Assembly (NCBI RefSeq): GCF_946477055.1
Contig: NZ_CAMKXG010000191.1
Coordinates: 1 to 6,765 of the forward strand
DNA: 6,765 bases
DNA from: Lonsdalea britannica
Lineage (GTDB): Bacteria; Pseudomonadota; Gammaproteobacteria; Enterobacterales; Enterobacteriaceae
Direction: 5' to 3'
Below the pieces are notes generated by a model. It had not been told where the DNA came from, did no database searches, and was given only the letters and a program-made list of their open reading frames with translations. The first letter of the stretch is position 1. Every line of letters starts with the position of its first letter. Positions 5,153 to 6,765 of this stretch are shown here, piece by piece. The translations under genes and the position numbers were made by a program.

Positions 5153-5995
5153 ATGACCCTCATAGAACACCCCGACGATCTGCGTGCGCTCCAGCGGGCC
5201 GTCACCCTGCTGGAAGCCCCGGCGCTGACGCTGCAAATTGCCGATGTGATTGGAAAGCCGTTGACCTGGAGCCTTGGGAGGCTGCCGCAGAGCCTGCAAC
5301 GCAAAATCCAGCAGAGCGTCAGAGCCGCGCTGCATAAAGCAGTGGATACCGCGCTTTATACGCTGGAAGACGACCCGCACCACGCTCCGTCACAGGGGCT
5401 GCACCGGATCGCCGCCGCCACGTCCGGCGCGGTATCTGGATTCTTTGGGATTGCCGGTCTGCTGGTGGAGCTGCCGATCAGTACAGCCATCATGATGCGC
5501 GCCGTCGCCGATATCGCCCGCAGCGAGGGATTTTCACTGGCGGATGAAGACGTCAAAAGCGCCTGTGTCGAGGTCTTCGCACTGGGGGGGCGAGAGAAAA
5601 CGCTGGACCCGACAGACTCGGGCTATTACGCCTCCCGCGCGATTCTGTCCGACATCACTCGCCATGCGTCGCGCGAGTTAATGGCGTTGGTCAGTAAGAA
5701 AGGGTCGACGCGCACGGTGAGCTCTCGCCACGCGGCGTCGATTTTGGCGAAGGTGATCGATGCGGTCGCCGCCCGGTTTGGCGTGACGCTGACGGAAAAA
5801 ATGGCGGCGCAAATTGTACCGGTGATCGGCGCCGCCAGCGGCGCGACGATCAACACCCTTTTCACCCGACATTATCAAAACATGGCCAAGGGGCATTTCA
5901 CGGTCAAACGTCTGGAGCTGAAATATGGTGAAGAGGAGGTTAAAACGGCCTATCAGGGCATTAAAAACCGGACGCTCAGCCTGCCTGGCTCTTAG
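5153..5995 (+). CDS. EcsC family protein, function unknown
   Basis: This 280-residue protein takes its family name from EcsC, encoded with the Bacillus subtilis EcsAB transporter. Gram-negative members usually stand alone and have no established activity. Family traits visible are the Ala/Gly-rich hydrophobic segment with LPIST (about residues 86–122), VFALGG (141–146), the IVPVIGAASGATINTLF block (221–237), and the ending HYQNMAKGHFTVKRLELKYG (240–259). There is no signal peptide; the hydrophobic segment may contact or enter the membrane. The start is ATG 5153 with only a weak GCGAG about 6 nt upstream, so translation may be modest. TATATC (5121–5126) is a possible -10 with no good -35. A run of seven G (5584–5590) lies in the VFALGG codons. 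The last codons overlap the hrpA terminator on the other strand. Confidence 0.85.
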   Translation: MTLIEHPDDLRALQRAVTLLEAPALTLQIADVIGKPLTWSLGRLPQSLQRKIQQSVRAALHKAVDTALYTLEDDPHHAPSQGLHRIAAATSGAVSGFFGIAGLLVELPISTAIMMRAVADIARSEGFSLADEDVKSACVEVFALGGREKTLDPTDSGYYASRAILSDITRHASRELMALVSKKGSTRTVSSRHAASILAKVIDAVAARFGVTLTEKMAAQIVPVIGAASGATINTLFTRHYQNMAKGHFTVKRLELKYGEEEVKTAYQGIKNRTLSLPGS

Positions 5996-6006
5996 CCGCG
6001 TCCGGT
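5963..6006 (-). terminator. Rho-independent terminator of hrpA, antisense to the EcsC gene end
   Basis: ACCGGACGC (5967–5975) and GCGTCCGGT (5998–6006) are perfect 9-bp inverted arms. The apical region can fold further through AGCC/GGCT (5978–5981 and 5987–5990). Read on the minus strand, the stem begins 10 nt after the hrpA stop and runs directly into a TTTTT tract (complement of 5963–5967). On the plus strand there is no T-tract after the stem, so it serves hrpA. One arm and the T-tract lie within EcsC codons. Confidence 0.82.
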
Positions 6007-6016
6007 AGCCGTCGCG

Positions 6017-6765
6017 TTATTCCGCCACCTGCTCCATCGCCTGTAGCACGCGCTTATCGGAAATCGGGTAAGGCGTGCCCAGCTGTTGCGCAAAGTAGCT
6101 GACCCGCAACTCCTCGATCATCCAGCGGATGGCTTTGACCTCATCGTCTTCCTGCCGCTCCGGCGGCAGCTTGTTCAGCCACTGCTGCCATGCCTGACGC
6201 ACCTGCTCTACCTTCAACATTTGCGCCCGGTCGCGATGGACATCCTGAGCCAGCTTATCCAACCGCCGTTCGATCGCGTTCAAATAGCGCAGGACGTCCG
6301 GCAGACGCTGCCAGCCGCTTTCCGTGACGAAGCCGCGGAACACCAGACCGCTCATCTGACTTTTGATATCACTCAGTCCCAGCGCCATCGCCATGTCCAC
6401 TCGCCCTTTCAGACGTTTGTTGATGGAGAACACCGCGGTGAGGATCTTCTCCACCTGACTGGCGATGTCGACCACCGCGTCGTTCAGTTCCGCGCGAACT
6501 TTATCGTGCAGCCGCTCGTAGCCCTCTTCCGTCCATATCGGGCCGCCCGCTTCGGCGATCAGTTTGTCCACGCCGCAGGCGATACAGTCGTCAATCAGGT
6601 CCAGCACTTTGCCGTAAGGGTTGAAGTACAATCCCAGCTTCGCCTTATTCGGCAGTTTTTCATGCAGGTATTTGATCGGCGAAGGAATATTCAGCAATAG
6701 CAACCGACGCAATCCTTTCCACATGGTTTGCTGCTGCTGATGCGGCGTGTCGAACAGCCGGATCG
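6017..6765 (-). CDS. hrpA: ATP-dependent RNA helicase HrpA, C-terminal part, 5' end outside window
   Basis: The minus-strand frame is open from the window edge to TAA (6019–6017), giving 248 complete C-terminal residues of a DEAH-box helicase of about 1,300 residues in E. coli. The helicase core lies outside the window; what is seen is the conserved HrpA C-terminal region. Diagnostic blocks are LLLLNIPSPIKYLHEKLPNK, LGLYFNPYGKVL, INKRLKGRVDMAMALGLSDIK, DVHRDRAQMLKVE and the end RVSYFAQQLGTPYPISDKR, which match E. coli HrpA almost word for word. An ATG at 6724 is internal. HrpA has been linked to fimbrial mRNA processing and more recently to rescue of stalled ribosomes in E. coli. It is followed after 10 nt by a strong terminator. 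Confidence 0.95.
   Translation of the reverse strand, partial: IRLFDTPHQQQQTMWKGLRRLLLLNIPSPIKYLHEKLPNKAKLGLYFNPYGKVLDLIDDCIACGVDKLIAEAGGPIWTEEGYERLHDKVRAELNDAVVDIASQVEKILTAVFSINKRLKGRVDMAMALGLSDIKSQMSGLVFRGFVTESGWQRLPDVLRYLNAIERRLDKLAQDVHRDRAQMLKVEQVRQAWQQWLNKLPPERQEDDEVKAIRWMIEELRVSYFAQQLGTPYPISDKRVLQAMEQVAE

Noticed and set aside
5074..5337. Alternative open frame on the plus strand overlapping the EcsC start
   Set aside because: Arg/Ala/Pro-rich product typical of an out-of-frame shadow; the overlapping EcsC frame has clear family motifs.
6086..6700. Open frame on the plus strand opposite hrpA (204 codons)
   Set aside because: It is antisense to unmistakable HrpA sequence and has no recognisable domain or ribosome site.

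Overview
The window looks like chromosomal DNA of an enterobacterium (order Enterobacterales). The proteins for DauA, RstA, RstB, Asr, YdgD and HrpA are all recognisable as enterobacterial orthologues. Genes are closely packed, codon use is GC-rich, and the asr–ydgU–ydgD order is the one known from E. coli. A soft-rot-type family such as Pectobacteriaceae would fit, but this is inference and no genus can be fixed from the sequence. I see no prophage, insertion sequence, CRISPR array, tRNA or rRNA.

Layout. (1) 1–669 (+) is the 3' part of dauA, an inner-membrane SulP/SLC26 transporter with a C-terminal STAS domain, closed by a hairpin terminator at about 687–722. (2) 902–2985 (+) is the rstA–rstB two-component operon, joined by a 4-base ATGA overlap. 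(3) 3061–3676 (+) holds asr (secreted acid-shock protein) and a 26-codon membrane microprotein in the position of ydgU, with a strong terminator between them. A near-consensus RstA box lies inside the last codons of rstB, about 61 bp upstream of the predicted asr transcription start. (4) 3854–4669 (+) is ydgD, a secreted trypsin-fold serine protease with its own predicted promoter and unusual palindromes over the start region. (5) 4670–4993 (-) is a small ABM-type (antibiotic biosynthesis monooxygenase fold) protein, convergent with ydgD with no intergenic base. It is divergent from (6) 5153–5995 (+), an EcsC-family protein of unknown function. (7) 6017–6765 (-) is the C-terminal end of hrpA, a DEAH-box RNA helicase. 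Its predicted terminator lies in the 3' end of the EcsC gene.

How the genes may work together. In E. coli, DauA imports C4-dicarboxylates at acidic pH, RstAB is part of the PhoPQ-linked low-Mg/acid response, and RstA activates asr. The first two thirds of the window therefore read as an acid/envelope-stress neighbourhood: transporter, sensor and regulator, then the regulator's periplasmic target, a microprotein and a periplasmic protease. The ABM, EcsC and hrpA genes show no evident link to this. No convincing new defence or biosynthetic system is present. The most interesting signals are regulatory: the RstA box written into rstB codons, a shared CATACnGTTA core at the asr and ydgD promoters, stacked palindromes at ydgD, and the antisense hrpA terminator.
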